From a virus, in the IMG/VR virus record IMGVR_UViG_3300045973_000445, positions 1-64,000 of that record: 64,000 bases of DNA; one strand, written 5' to 3'. The notes beneath the pieces were generated by a model that saw only the letters and a list, made by a program, of their open reading frames with translations, was not told where the DNA came from and did no database searches. Each line of letters begins with the position of its first letter. The stretch's first letter is position 1. This document shows positions 33,441 through 42,275 of the stretch, in pieces. Position numbers and translations under genes: made by a program.

Positions 33441-35105
33441 TTATATATCTCTCATACAGCGAATTGCTAAACCATAGTTCTTAGGGGCATTTTGAATTTC
33501 CGCAGAACCCCCATCATAACCAACCCTCCATTTTGCATTAAAACTATCCACTGATGTGCTTGACCAATGTAATCCTTCTTCTTTTAAAACAGCAAATGAC
33601 CCATCAAAATCAGTTCTTAAACCAGATCCTAACATTTTAAAACCATACAAATCACGACCATACGCTGATAGCCAGTGCACTGTTCCAGCTTCCTTAATAA
33701 CATTAATGTCAAAGTACAAACCACCTCCAATAGGAGTCATACCTATAAAATTCCACAAAATAGTCCAATCTGAATCACTTGGCACTCTCCATCCCGTAGG
33801 AGCTAGTCCATGAACATTATTTACTGCGTACCAATTATATAATGCTCCGTAGTCCGGTTTATTTGCTATATCGTTATTATACCATGCCCTAGCCCCAGTA
33901 ACATCACCAATCCACCCTATAGTAGTCCCAAGATCATTACATAGCTTAGCAGCACTTGTAGTGTGACCAGACTGACCAATAATAGCTAGAGTATTCAAAT
34001 TCCCATACACTGTCTGAGCTGTAGCTCCTATAAGAGTTGTATTTCTGTTTGACCAGATAGAATTAGCAACACTAGTTAATCTACATTCTACATATTTATA
34101 AGACAACCCACCCCCTAAGTCTGTTTTTTCAGTTATTATACCCCCCAACGGCCCAGTATCTCCTATAGAATATGCTCCATCTGCTATAAAATTCCTTACA
34201 GGTCGAACTTGAAGAGATGTGCTTTTTGCCACATCACTAAAAAGACCTGTATCAAAATTAACCTGATAGGCTGTTGTTGATGTACCTTCTGTTGACGACC
34301 AAAAAATACCAGTCATGCCTAGAGCAACTCTATTAGCATAAAGCCCATTTATTTCTTGGAAACTTGGCAAATACCACAAATTTCCATTTGCTTCAGTTAT
34401 ATTTGGTATTTTTGTACCATCTCTATATTTAGCTGTCTTTAGATTTTCTACAAGCCACTCTTGTGTACCTATTATTACAGAATGGTATTGATTTCCATCT
34501 ATATCAGTAACTGCTATAATATCTTGAGGAATAGCTAAAATAATATTTGAATCTATACTCGTTTGAATACCATCATAAGCTCGTACTCGATAATAATAAG
34601 GTACACTTTCTAACAAACCTGTTATGTTACAAAATAAAACATTACCTAATTCCAAATTTTGATACCCAACAATGAGAGTGTTAAAATGAGCATCTAAAGA
34701 GATATCGATATAATATTTTGTAGCTCTAGGAACAGCATTCCAATTAGCCTTAAAACCATCAATTACAACTATACTAGCTGGTACAGCAACAGGAGCTACT
34801 AAAACATCATTATAAATTAGATCTCCTACTCCATCTATTGAATACACAGTCGCATCTACATCAATTGCTATTAATTCTCCATAATCATTCAAAACAAAGC
34901 TCGTATTTGGTAAGTCATTTATTTGATACCCAAGCTCTCCTTCTGCAAAATTTACATCTCCAACATATCCCAACACATCTTTAATGAAAAAGATGAGAGA
35001 GGACAAAGTTGCAACCGCTTCATCCCTATATGAAGTGTATATATCAAGGAGGGTGTTACTAACACGAACTATAGTTGTTGTTGATATTTTCTTTGTTTCC
35101 GACAT
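33441..35105 (-). CDS. FN3- and FISUMP-domain tail protein, 554 aa
   Basis: The N-terminus (1-100) is a virion-attachment region. A fibronectin type III-like domain lies at about 105-190 (FKANWNAVPRATKYYIDIS ... YYYRVRAYD). A first FISUMP unit follows (IDGNQYHSVIIGTQEWLVENL, about 195-315), apparently short. A second FISUMP unit ends the protein (ALYNWYAVNNVHGL, TGWRVPSDSDW, LHWSSTS, LAIRCMRDI, about 400-554). It is thus a tandem adhesin beside the simpler FISUMP protein. The probable role is host-receptor recognition. Confidence 0.78.
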   Translation of the reverse strand: MSETKKISTTTIVRVSNTLLDIYTSYRDEAVATLSSLIFFIKDVLGYVGDVNFAEGELGYQINDLPNTSFVLNDYGELIAIDVDATVYSIDGVGDLIYNDVLVAPVAVPASIVVIDGFKANWNAVPRATKYYIDISLDAHFNTLIVGYQNLELGNVLFCNITGLLESVPYYYRVRAYDGIQTSIDSNIILAIPQDIIAVTDIDGNQYHSVIIGTQEWLVENLKTAKYRDGTKIPNITEANGNLWYLPSFQEINGLYANRVALGMTGIFWSSTEGTSTTAYQVNFDTGLFSDVAKSTSLQVRPVRNFIADGAYSIGDTGPLGGIITEKTDLGGGLSYKYVECRLTSVANSIWSNRNTTLIGATAQTVYGNLNTLAIIGQSGHTTSAAKLCNDLGTTIGWIGDVTGARAWYNNDIANKPDYGALYNWYAVNNVHGLAPTGWRVPSDSDWTILWNFIGMTPIGGGLYFDINVIKEAGTVHWLSAYGRDLYGFKMLGSGLRTDFDGSFAVLKEEGLHWSSTSVDSFNAKWRVGYDGGSAEIQNAPKNYGLAIRCMRDI

Positions 35106-35106
35106 A

Positions 35107-36285
35107 CTATACTATAGGATAAAATATAGGAACAAGGACTGCACTTTCAAATATTATAACTCCGTCGAGATCTCTCATAATGAACTTTTTGGTTCTTGGC
35201 AATCTTCCCAGTGGCACAGTGATATCATAGTGTGGATTGAAATAACCATCTGGAACATACCTTACTCCAGTTACACCCTTTACAATTCCTAATAAGTCTG
35301 ACCATGAGATTGTTTTAGACCAATCCCAATATCTATAATCGATGTAATTAGACATTGCTATCTGTATGTTTTTCCGCACCTCTATTGGATCGTAGTTATC
35401 CAATAACTGAACACGAAAATCTATCCCTGTGTCTGCTACTTCATCTCCACCTATTGCAAACCAGATAGGATTGATTAATGACAAACCTGTACTGTTTCCA
35501 TTTGGTGCAAGGTCAGATACTGCTAAGTAAGGCTCAATATAGTCTAACAAACTAGCCAATTCCGAAACAGTCAAATCTGCACCATTCTGAAGTAATACAG
35601 CAAGTATCTGTTTACCATTCTCATCAATACCATAGTTCAATACCCGCAAGACATCCGAATTAGATACTCTTAGAATCTCCGCAAAATAGGTTAGTGTTTT
35701 CTGTGCTGTTATATTTGGATGCTGTATTATTCTTAATCGGAAATCATCGTCTGACTCAGCATCTCGACCTCCCACGGCTGAGTATTCATTAACCACCCCT
35801 ATATGTCCTGTAGGTGCTGGAGTTACTTTTAAAATGGTCTGTGCATTTACATTAGTATTAACTCCAATTTCTATGCTACGTATCTTAGCATAACCATACC
35901 CACCCACCCCAACCGTAAAATCTTCAGTAAGTTCAAAGGTAATACCATTCTCTCCTGTAAACGTGTTTACTGATTGAGCATACACCGTCCCAGCCAATGC
36001 TCGAATAAGAATGTATGTAGAACTACCACTTGCCCCCAAGCGAACAGGAGCTCCAAACAGTGCTGCTACATTATCCAGGTACGTCCCATAGGCGTACTGA
36101 GGGAATATATGACTTTCAACTAAAGAAATATCCTTCATCGCTTTCTGGGCAGTCTTTGCAACCCCAAAGAATATAGCATTGATCACTGACTCATCAGATG
36201 CAGCTGTTACCCTTGTCGTTTTATTATAGAACAACTCGGCTATCAGCGACTTGAGTTTTTCTATAGTATATACTTTAGTTATCAT
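35107..36285 (-). CDS. Baseplate assembly protein J-like (gp6-like)
   Basis: The 392-residue protein has the J-family pattern: GTYLDNVAALFGAPVRLGASG near residues 70-90, then a beta region (ENGITFELTEDFTVG) and GVVNEYSAVGGRDAESDDDFRLRI at about 170. J proteins form the baseplate wedge. Preceded by a wedge-like gene with a 4-base overlap and followed by the FISUMP gene one base away. Family assignment is by motif and place. Confidence 0.8.
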   Translation of the reverse strand: MITKVYTIEKLKSLIAELFYNKTTRVTAASDESVINAIFFGVAKTAQKAMKDISLVESHIFPQYAYGTYLDNVAALFGAPVRLGASGSSTYILIRALAGTVYAQSVNTFTGENGITFELTEDFTVGVGGYGYAKIRSIEIGVNTNVNAQTILKVTPAPTGHIGVVNEYSAVGGRDAESDDDFRLRIIQHPNITAQKTLTYFAEILRVSNSDVLRVLNYGIDENGKQILAVLLQNGADLTVSELASLLDYIEPYLAVSDLAPNGNSTGLSLINPIWFAIGGDEVADTGIDFRVQLLDNYDPIEVRKNIQIAMSNYIDYRYWDWSKTISWSDLLGIVKGVTGVRYVPDGYFNPHYDITVPLGRLPRTKKFIMRDLDGVIIFESAVLVPIFYPIV

Positions 36286-37199
36286 GGTTGTAATACTAAT
36301 TTTTCATCCAGTACATCATCTAATTTAGTTGTGATCTGCATATCTATAATAAGAGCCTCCCCCAGATGAGAAAATCCACTAACTGCAATAGCTTTATATC
36401 GATCATCTTTTTCAAAGACCAAAGATTGCTGCCTAAGTATCATAGGATACTGAATAGCATTCACATTACTACTTATCAGGTTTTTATCAATCCCATCTTG
36501 TGGAAACTCTGGGACACTCCCCTTTACTAATCCCAGCAATATTAGAGTTTGTTGATTGATATTATCCCGATAACCTAGTACAGCCAGATCATTGTTTTCA
36601 AAGTAGAAGTTACGATCTATGTCAAGACCATACAGCTTCTCCCCACTAATACTATCGATGACAGAGTTTACAAAATAGTTCAAGTTGTTTGTAAATGATA
36701 TCTTTAGTTTATTCCCACCTTCAAACGAGTAATCCTCTTCTTTGAGGTTATTGGTAATCGCTATTTGAGACCAGTCATTCGTAGCATCCCCTGATCCTAT
36801 TTCAGATGCTAGTTGCTCAAGGCTTTGTTGCTGACGCAATATAAAATCATTACTCACTGCATTACTCCGTAGCACGTTCTTTGTACTTCTGAGCCAGCGA
36901 CTGGAATTTACTATTGTAAGTAGCGTCACTTTTGTAGATTCAAAGAAGTCAAGCATCTCCCAAACCTCCACCGTAGTTGCACTCAGCCGATCCCCGTAGA
37001 CAAAGAACAAGTCATTTATCTGAGCCATACGACTCATCAGATCATTTACCTTTAGGATTGTATCTGATGTTAGAGGTGTGCCTGTTTGATAATAAGCAGA
37101 GATACTTTGATAATCAGATAGAACAAATGAGGAGAAGTCCTCAAAGTAACTCTGAATATCAAATCTGGTTATATTTTTAAAGGTATCAAAAATATTCAT
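36282..37199 (-). CDS. Baseplate wedge-like protein, 305 aa
   Basis: Not firmly recognised. It lies between the hub/tube-initiator gene and baseplate J. The C-terminal part (FPQDGIDKNLISSN, then QSLVFEKDDRYKAIAVSGFSHLGEALIIDMQIT) has a rhythm similar to gp25/W-type baseplate wedge proteins (inference). The N-terminal half is helical (SRMAQINDLFFVYGDR...). Overlaps of 4 bases on both sides support coupling in the baseplate group. Confidence 0.6.
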   Translation of the reverse strand: MNIFDTFKNITRFDIQSYFEDFSSFVLSDYQSISAYYQTGTPLTSDTILKVNDLMSRMAQINDLFFVYGDRLSATTVEVWEMLDFFESTKVTLLTIVNSSRWLRSTKNVLRSNAVSNDFILRQQQSLEQLASEIGSGDATNDWSQIAITNNLKEEDYSFEGGNKLKISFTNNLNYFVNSVIDSISGEKLYGLDIDRNFYFENNDLAVLGYRDNINQQTLILLGLVKGSVPEFPQDGIDKNLISSNVNAIQYPMILRQQSLVFEKDDRYKAIAVSGFSHLGEALIIDMQITTKLDDVLDEKLVLQP

Positions 37200-37978
37200 A
37201 GCCTTCTTAATGTTCGAGATAAATAACTGACCACATCCTTTCCGGCCCTGTTAACAGCATTCTGAACTACATTAGCCTCAAAAAGATTCCTAAGAGAAGA
37301 CAAAGGAGTTATATTTTTTACTAATTCCAAAGGAGCTATAATGGTAAGATTCAAATTGTAATTCCAGATCATATTCATATTGGCATCATTCTGCTCTAGC
37401 GTCAATGCCTTAGTGGGAGCTACAACTAAGTAACTCTCCCCCAATGCAAAGTTGTACAGGTATAATCTATATGGGCCGTTTTGATCGCTCCCATCCGACT
37501 TCTGAATAATTGACTGTAATAGCTTAGTAGCTCCGTATCCTGTCTTCACAAATTGATTAAATTGCAGAGAAGGCATAGTTAATCCCTTGCCACTAAACAA
37601 ACCAAAAATACCATTCTTGACAGAGGATACAAAAGCGATCCCACTAAGTATCTCTTTAGGGCCAGCTAATATCTTAAATGCCCTACCGAAATTACCCCTG
37701 ATATTTATATCCTGTGGTGTATATGCTGTAGAGGTTAAAATCAGAGTTGATTTGAAAGCCTTCTTGATGTTAATCCTTTTATTCTCTGATTTGGTTATTG
37801 CCGAAGGTAGTATTGGAAATGCAAAGTAGTCAATAGTATCCCCTGCACCATCCACCAGTTCCAGTGCAATCATATAGTACTCGAAGTCTTTAGGATAGGT
37901 CTGATGTAGCAAAGATCTCCCTAGATCTTCTGCCAACTGGACTGCCCTACGATTAACCGTTGTTAAATCTAAACTCAA
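37196..37978 (-). CDS. Baseplate hub/tail-tube initiator-like protein, 260 aa
   Basis: Starts with TTG at 37978, because an in-frame TAG lies two codons upstream and no ATG fits. The N-terminal domain has FPILPSAITKSENKRINIKKAFKS, and later TPQDINIRGNFGRAFK, the pattern of tube-initiator/LysM-type hub proteins in other contractile phages. The basic character fits contact with the tube. It is directly behind a 33-base promoter-like element (37987-38019) shared with the sheath gene. Name is by resemblance, not proof. Confidence 0.6.
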   Translation of the reverse strand: MSLDLTTVNRRAVQLAEDLGRSLLHQTYPKDFEYYMIALELVDGAGDTIDYFAFPILPSAITKSENKRINIKKAFKSTLILTSTAYTPQDINIRGNFGRAFKILAGPKEILSGIAFVSSVKNGIFGLFSGKGLTMPSLQFNQFVKTGYGATKLLQSIIQKSDGSDQNGPYRLYLYNFALGESYLVVAPTKALTLEQNDANMNMIWNYNLNLTIIAPLELVKNITPLSSLRNLFEANVVQNAVNRAGKDVVSYLSRTLRRL

Positions 37979-37986
37979 GTGCTATA

Positions 37987-38019
37987 TTTTTTATAAAAAT
38001 AACTAATCTTTTTAAAAAT
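37987..38019 (-). promoter_or_regulatory. 33-bp element shared with the tail-sheath upstream region
   Basis: On the minus strand an A/T-rich 33-base sequence containing TTTTTAAAAAGATTA and TTATTTTTATAAAAAA lies in the 40-base gap before the TTG at 37978. It matches 46920-46952 with one mismatch. The two sites head the hub/baseplate group and the sheath/tube group, so it is probably a late promoter or activator site. Confidence 0.6.
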
Positions 38020-38864
38020 CAATCTAGAAAAGACTCCGTGCTTTTGATATCCGTGTAGCTCCCCAAAGCCTTTCCGATTATAGCCGTTTTCAGGGCAAGC
38101 TGAAGGGCACTGGGCGCACCAGCTCCTGGTTCGGGTATAGCTGTCTCATTAAGGATAGTTACCAAAGCCTGAAGCAAGTCGTTTGTCTTATTGAGCTGTG
38201 TTTGCAGTTCATCCCCTTTAACCATCGCCTCTGATCCAGTATTGATCTTAAATGTATCTTCTACCTCCAGAGTAGCTGTTTTGGATTTCAAAGCCAGTGC
38301 TTCCTTAGCCTCTATGCTGACATCTTTACTAGATACAATCTTAAGGGTGTCATCCAGTTCTATATTGATGTTTCCATTACAGCGAAGATTAACAACAGCT
38401 GTCCTGTCTTTATTGGCTACTGATATATTAAGCTGGCTCAGTGATCCTCCGTTTACTGTTAAGTTTAACACCCCTGTCTTGGCATCTCCAGATACTGTAA
38501 CAGAACCATCTCCTAGGATTTCGGTGATCTTAAAAAATCCTTCCCGTAGCAACTGGGACTCATCCTCCTTTGAAAGCACCCCGATTACCATCGGAAGTCC
38601 ATTGTTTGGATCCATCAGGAACATCACACAGCTACCCAGCTTTTTATAATCTGCTGGGAACTCAATATCTCGAATAGCTGACTTTGTTATATAGCACTCA
38701 TGGCTTACTCCTCCTCCTTTTTCAATCAAGATCGATACCCTTTCCCAGCGATAGCACTGTTCTATAAAAGTAGCCCGATCTACATCTGATGGGAGTATGA
38801 TATAACCATACTGTAGTCCTCCATAGTACTGAGATGATTTTATGGGATGTGGTCTATTGTTCAT
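38019..38864 (-). CDS. Baseplate spike protein, gpV/gp5-like
   Basis: The 281-residue protein has an N-terminal OB-like region (YGYIILPSDVDRATFIEQCYRWERVSI), then strands. From about 120 to 215 come beta-helix-like repeats (VNLRCNGNINIELDDTLKIVSS..., EAKEALALKSKTATLEVED) typical of the gpV/gp5 spike. A Pro-Gly-rich segment (AIPEPGAGAPSA) precedes the C-terminus. It would form the central membrane-puncturing needle. It is the first gene after the TnpB insertion and starts 42 bases from the TnpB ATG. Confidence 0.75.
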   Translation of the reverse strand: MNNRPHPIKSSQYYGGLQYGYIILPSDVDRATFIEQCYRWERVSILIEKGGGVSHECYITKSAIRDIEFPADYKKLGSCVMFLMDPNNGLPMVIGVLSKEDESQLLREGFFKITEILGDGSVTVSGDAKTGVLNLTVNGGSLSQLNISVANKDRTAVVNLRCNGNINIELDDTLKIVSSKDVSIEAKEALALKSKTATLEVEDTFKINTGSEAMVKGDELQTQLNKTNDLLQALVTILNETAIPEPGAGAPSALQLALKTAIIGKALGSYTDIKSTESFLD

Positions 38865-38880
38865 GGGATTACGCTAAATG

Positions 38881-38892
38881 TCAAATATTTGA
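38881..38892. repeat. 12-bp perfect palindrome 14 bases before the TnpB start
   Basis: TCAAATATTTGA is its own reverse complement. It lies between the spike start and the TnpB ATG. It may mark the left end of the inserted unit or be an operator. IS200/IS605-type elements carry end hairpins, but a matching right-end copy was not seen. Confidence 0.4.
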
Positions 38893-38905
38893 TGTATATT
38901 TGTGT

Positions 38906-40006
38906 ATGAAATTGACATTGAAAATAAAACTTTTGCCCACTCCAGAGCAATTTATTTTTCTTAAAGATACATTGATAGAAGCTAATAATGCTTGTAATGC
39001 TATTTCTGAAATTTCTTTTAATGAAAAACAATACAATCAATATAAACTGCATCATAGAACATACTATGATATAAAACGAGAATTTAATCTTTCTGCTCAA
39101 GTAGTAGCTCGTTGCATTAGTAAAGTAGCTAATGCTTATAAATTGAATAAAACTATTAAAAGTGAATTTAACCCACTTGGTGGTATTACATATGATGCTC
39201 GAATTCTTTCGTATGTTAAAAAAGGTATTTCTTTGTGGTCTGTTGGGGGTAGAATTAAAGTTCCCTTTATTTGCCATAATCAAAACTATATCCCTTATAT
39301 AAAGGGAGAGGCTGATTTGGTATTTAAAAAGGATAAGTTTTATCTTTTTCAAACAGTAGATGTTCCCGAAGAGGGTATTAGAGATGTGGAAGAGTTTATT
39401 GGTGTTGATTTTGGACAAACTGACATAGCAGTATTGTCTGATGGGACTAGTTTTAATTCTGAACAACTTAAAAAAGTTCGTAAAAGATATTCTAAAGTAA
39501 GAACAAGTATTCAATCCAAAGGCACAAAAGGAAGTAAGAAACTTCTGAAACGGCTTAGTGGGAGGGAAACTCGTTTTGTTTCTATTAATAATCACACAAT
39601 AAGTAAACAAATAGTAGCAAAGGCCAAAATAGAAAACAAAGGAATTGCTATTGAGGATTTGACAGATATTCGCAAAACAGCAAAGCCAAAAAGTAAAGTA
39701 CAAAAGACAGAATTGAATCGTTGGAGTTTCTTTCAACTCCGCACTTTTCTGACCTATAAGGCATTGCTCAATGGAGTTAAATTGATTGTAGCTCCTCCCG
39801 CCTATACCTCTCAGACTTGTAATGTTTGTAATCATATTGGTATTAGAACTGGGAAATACTTTAGATGTAAAAATTGTGGTAATATAGCAGATGCAGATCA
39901 TAATGCTGCTCTGAATATAGCTACATGGGGGTGTTCTATAAATCACCCTGAAAAATCGACTATGTTTTGCTCTTTGCATTCATTGTTAGGTTTAAAACTT
40001 ATCTAA
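38906..40006 (+). CDS. tnpB: TnpB (IS605-family OrfB), RNA-guided nuclease homologue, no TnpA
   Basis: The 366-residue protein starts MKLTLKIKLLPTPEQF, standard TnpB N-terminus. RuvC-type catalytic residues are present: Asp168 in GVDFGQ, Glu250 in AIEDLT, Asp331 in DADHNAALNIA. A zinc finger lies between the last two (TCNVCNHIG, then FRCKNCG). It is therefore an intact putative RNA-guided endonuclease. An in-frame ATG 72 bases upstream gives a nonconserved extension and is rejected. It lies antisense between the spike and hub genes of the minus-strand operon, with 18 bases to the hub stop, and no transposase TnpA gene is nearby. Its codons are A/T-rich, unlike the neighbours, so it is a recent acquisition. 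Confidence 0.93.
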   Translation: MKLTLKIKLLPTPEQFIFLKDTLIEANNACNAISEISFNEKQYNQYKLHHRTYYDIKREFNLSAQVVARCISKVANAYKLNKTIKSEFNPLGGITYDARILSYVKKGISLWSVGGRIKVPFICHNQNYIPYIKGEADLVFKKDKFYLFQTVDVPEEGIRDVEEFIGVDFGQTDIAVLSDGTSFNSEQLKKVRKRYSKVRTSIQSKGTKGSKKLLKRLSGRETRFVSINNHTISKQIVAKAKIENKGIAIEDLTDIRKTAKPKSKVQKTELNRWSFFQLRTFLTYKALLNGVKLIVAPPAYTSQTCNVCNHIGIRTGKYFRCKNCGNIADADHNAALNIATWGCSINHPEKSTMFCSLHSLLGLKLI

Positions 40007-40024
40007 TTCTAATTGATTGGTGTT

Positions 40025-42268
40025 TTATGGGATAAATTTTCGATGTAAAAAGAAATCAAAGGCATCTTTATCCGTTCCAAAGGAAACCTTAACTGTATTT
40101 TTTGGAACATTAGCTTTTAGCAACGTCCCCACAGCAGCTCCAGCAGCACTAGCCTCGGCTTCAGAACCGTAAATTACCAGTTTCTGTATTAGCACCTTCC
40201 GGATAACATCCAACTGCACCATGCTCCAATAGGATATCTTCCGACCTAATTCGGCTACTAGCTTTCCACGGATGTAATCGATGTACATTCCCCTACTCAC
40301 ACTTATTGTCGTCGAGCCATCGATGCGCTCACCCATCGTTATAAACGAATTGGTAACGGCATCCACATAAAAGAACTGAGCTCCTATCTTAATCCATGCC
40401 TTAGCCTTTATCCTTCTGTCTCGCCTTAGTGTAATTGTGCCGGTTTCCGTAAATGGGAGATTACAAAAACACTCAATAGCATACATAAAATCCTCAATAA
40501 CCTTCTGCTTAAATTCATCTCTATTTTCTGATAGATGATCCCCCGTCATTGCACGGGATGATATATAGTTATCTGTAATTTTCATTTGCTTATTCCCGAA
40601 AGCCTCCGCTATCTCCGGAAAGTAAATAATTGGCAAATAAGCCAAAGCAATACTATCTGTACGTCCCAAGAACATATTCCGAGGATCAAACTCAAACCAA
40701 GTAAAGAAATTAGGATCCCAGTCCAAATCCATCTCCTCTACGTCCCGCAGATTAACATCAATATAATCTCCACTGTCCAGAACGCTCAGTATGGCTGCCT
40801 GAGTAAAGGGAGGAGTTCGTGCTATAAAAGTAAACTTATCTCCGTAAGTATCCCCATAAAATTCAACGAAGGGATTCTGACAAAAGGAATCGATTACACT
40901 CATCAGATTTCCATTAGGATTGCTTATCTGACTGTTGGCGATACGCCTGTCATCAATCTGCTCATCTACTAATAAATCTACGATCTGCCAAATTCCACTA
41001 ACAGCATTCCATTCAAGTATATTATGACCATCCCCCGTCATCTTCAACGTCTGGGATCGTCTACCTCCTAAACCAGCCCCTATCTGATTATTCCCTTTGC
41101 CCATATCATCATAACTACTAAATAAGACATCATTACAACATCCCAAGTTAGATAGCTGATTCACTACAAAGCTCAGAGAATCTCGCACAGATTTCATTTG
41201 ATATAGCCACAAGTAATTGAAGTCCCCCTTCAGGAAGTTACGCTTAAACCACTTACTATCATCCTGAGTATTAAAAAATAATGTATCTGCATTCTCTGTA
41301 AATAATAAAGGAAAGAAGTAACTCCCGTCCTCCACCAAAAGTTTATTAAGATCTCGTCCAGTTATAGATACCTCCATGTCTGTATTCTGTGGAATCATCC
41401 TACTGCCTACATGATCTATCAGTCCGATCATATCAAACACTTTCCCTGGAAGATTGCTAGCTGACAGCTCCATGCTATCAGCTTCCCTGTCATCAGGAGA
41501 TTCCATCGTCAGTCGCTCAAAGCGAATGAATACTATGTCGTTCTGTTGCAGTATCTTTTTGAACCACGGGATCGGGAGTCTTTCAGATATCAAAGTATCT
41601 GGATTAACAAAGTCTGATAAGGAATGTCTCTTATTATTAGTATCGATATCAACACGCTGGAAGACCTCGTCCCCTGCTCCTATTCCTAATCCTTTCTCAT
41701 CTACTGCTATGGCCTGAAGGAATATACTAAAGGAATTGCCTATGCCATTAACAGTAGTCGTACAGCTTTCCACGTACTTCGAAACATCCAATAGAGTCGT
41801 TCCATTTTCACTATGTGCTCTTGACCAAATCCAGACCGATATGCTGTACTCTCGTATATCAATGGTATTATCTTTATCGGTAACAGTAAAAATTGGTGTG
41901 TAGGATGGGCTTCGGAGCAAATCTAAATAGTGACCATAAAAGGCAGTGAATGATTTAATATCCTTCACAAATAGATTCCTACCCTGTAGGGCAAGCATAT
42001 CTACGGACAGTTCTCCCTTTGGTAAAAATAAGACTGTTCCAGCTTTAACTAAAGTTAATTCTCTAGTAGCTATCTTAGTAGCCTCAGCATCAAGATCTAC
42101 CTTAGAGTACTGTGTAATAATACGATCAAAGTTAAACTCACTGTTATTTTGAATGCCTGTAATTAGTAACGGAATGTTATTTTTATATGCACTAAATACA
42201 GAAAGAGGAGCTGAAACCAACTCTTCTAATGTAGTATCAAAATCAACTTTCTGTTCGTAAAAATCCAT
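40025..42268 (-). CDS. Baseplate hub protein, 747 aa
   Basis: A large beta-rich protein upstream of the spike. The central part (FKKILQQNDIVFIRFERLT, AVDEKGLGIGAGDEV, then MEVSITGRDLNKLL at about 300) fits a gpD/gp27-like hub, whose barrel binds the tube end and spike. The rest has several aromatic strands and a final AGAAVGTLLKANVPKNTVKV. It is separated from the spike gene only by the TnpB insertion, so the two were probably adjacent originally. Confidence 0.7.
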   Translation of the reverse strand: MDFYEQKVDFDTTLEELVSAPLSVFSAYKNNIPLLITGIQNNSEFNFDRIITQYSKVDLDAEATKIATRELTLVKAGTVLFLPKGELSVDMLALQGRNLFVKDIKSFTAFYGHYLDLLRSPSYTPIFTVTDKDNTIDIREYSISVWIWSRAHSENGTTLLDVSKYVESCTTTVNGIGNSFSIFLQAIAVDEKGLGIGAGDEVFQRVDIDTNNKRHSLSDFVNPDTLISERLPIPWFKKILQQNDIVFIRFERLTMESPDDREADSMELSASNLPGKVFDMIGLIDHVGSRMIPQNTDMEVSITGRDLNKLLVEDGSYFFPLLFTENADTLFFNTQDDSKWFKRNFLKGDFNYLWLYQMKSVRDSLSFVVNQLSNLGCCNDVLFSSYDDMGKGNNQIGAGLGGRRSQTLKMTGDGHNILEWNAVSGIWQIVDLLVDEQIDDRRIANSQISNPNGNLMSVIDSFCQNPFVEFYGDTYGDKFTFIARTPPFTQAAILSVLDSGDYIDVNLRDVEEMDLDWDPNFFTWFEFDPRNMFLGRTDSIALAYLPIIYFPEIAEAFGNKQMKITDNYISSRAMTGDHLSENRDEFKQKVIEDFMYAIECFCNLPFTETGTITLRRDRRIKAKAWIKIGAQFFYVDAVTNSFITMGERIDGSTTISVSRGMYIDYIRGKLVAELGRKISYWSMVQLDVIRKVLIQKLVIYGSEAEASAAGAAVGTLLKANVPKNTVKVSFGTDKDAFDFFLHRKFIP

Positions 42269-42275
42269 ATATTAA

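Noticed and set aside
28891-35105. Diversity-generating retroelement
   Set aside because: FISUMP ends look like possible variable regions, but no RT, accessory protein or template repeat was found in the window.
38834-38905. 24-codon N-terminal extension of TnpB
   Set aside because: It lies upstream of the conserved MKLTLKIKLLPTPEQF start and covers the palindrome; TnpB families begin at the latter.
38861-39979. Long antisense frame opposite TnpB, 372 codons
   Set aside because: It is low-complexity in Ile/Phe/Ser/Tyr, typical of the antisense of an A/T-rich gene, while the sense strand has clear RuvC and zinc-finger motifs.
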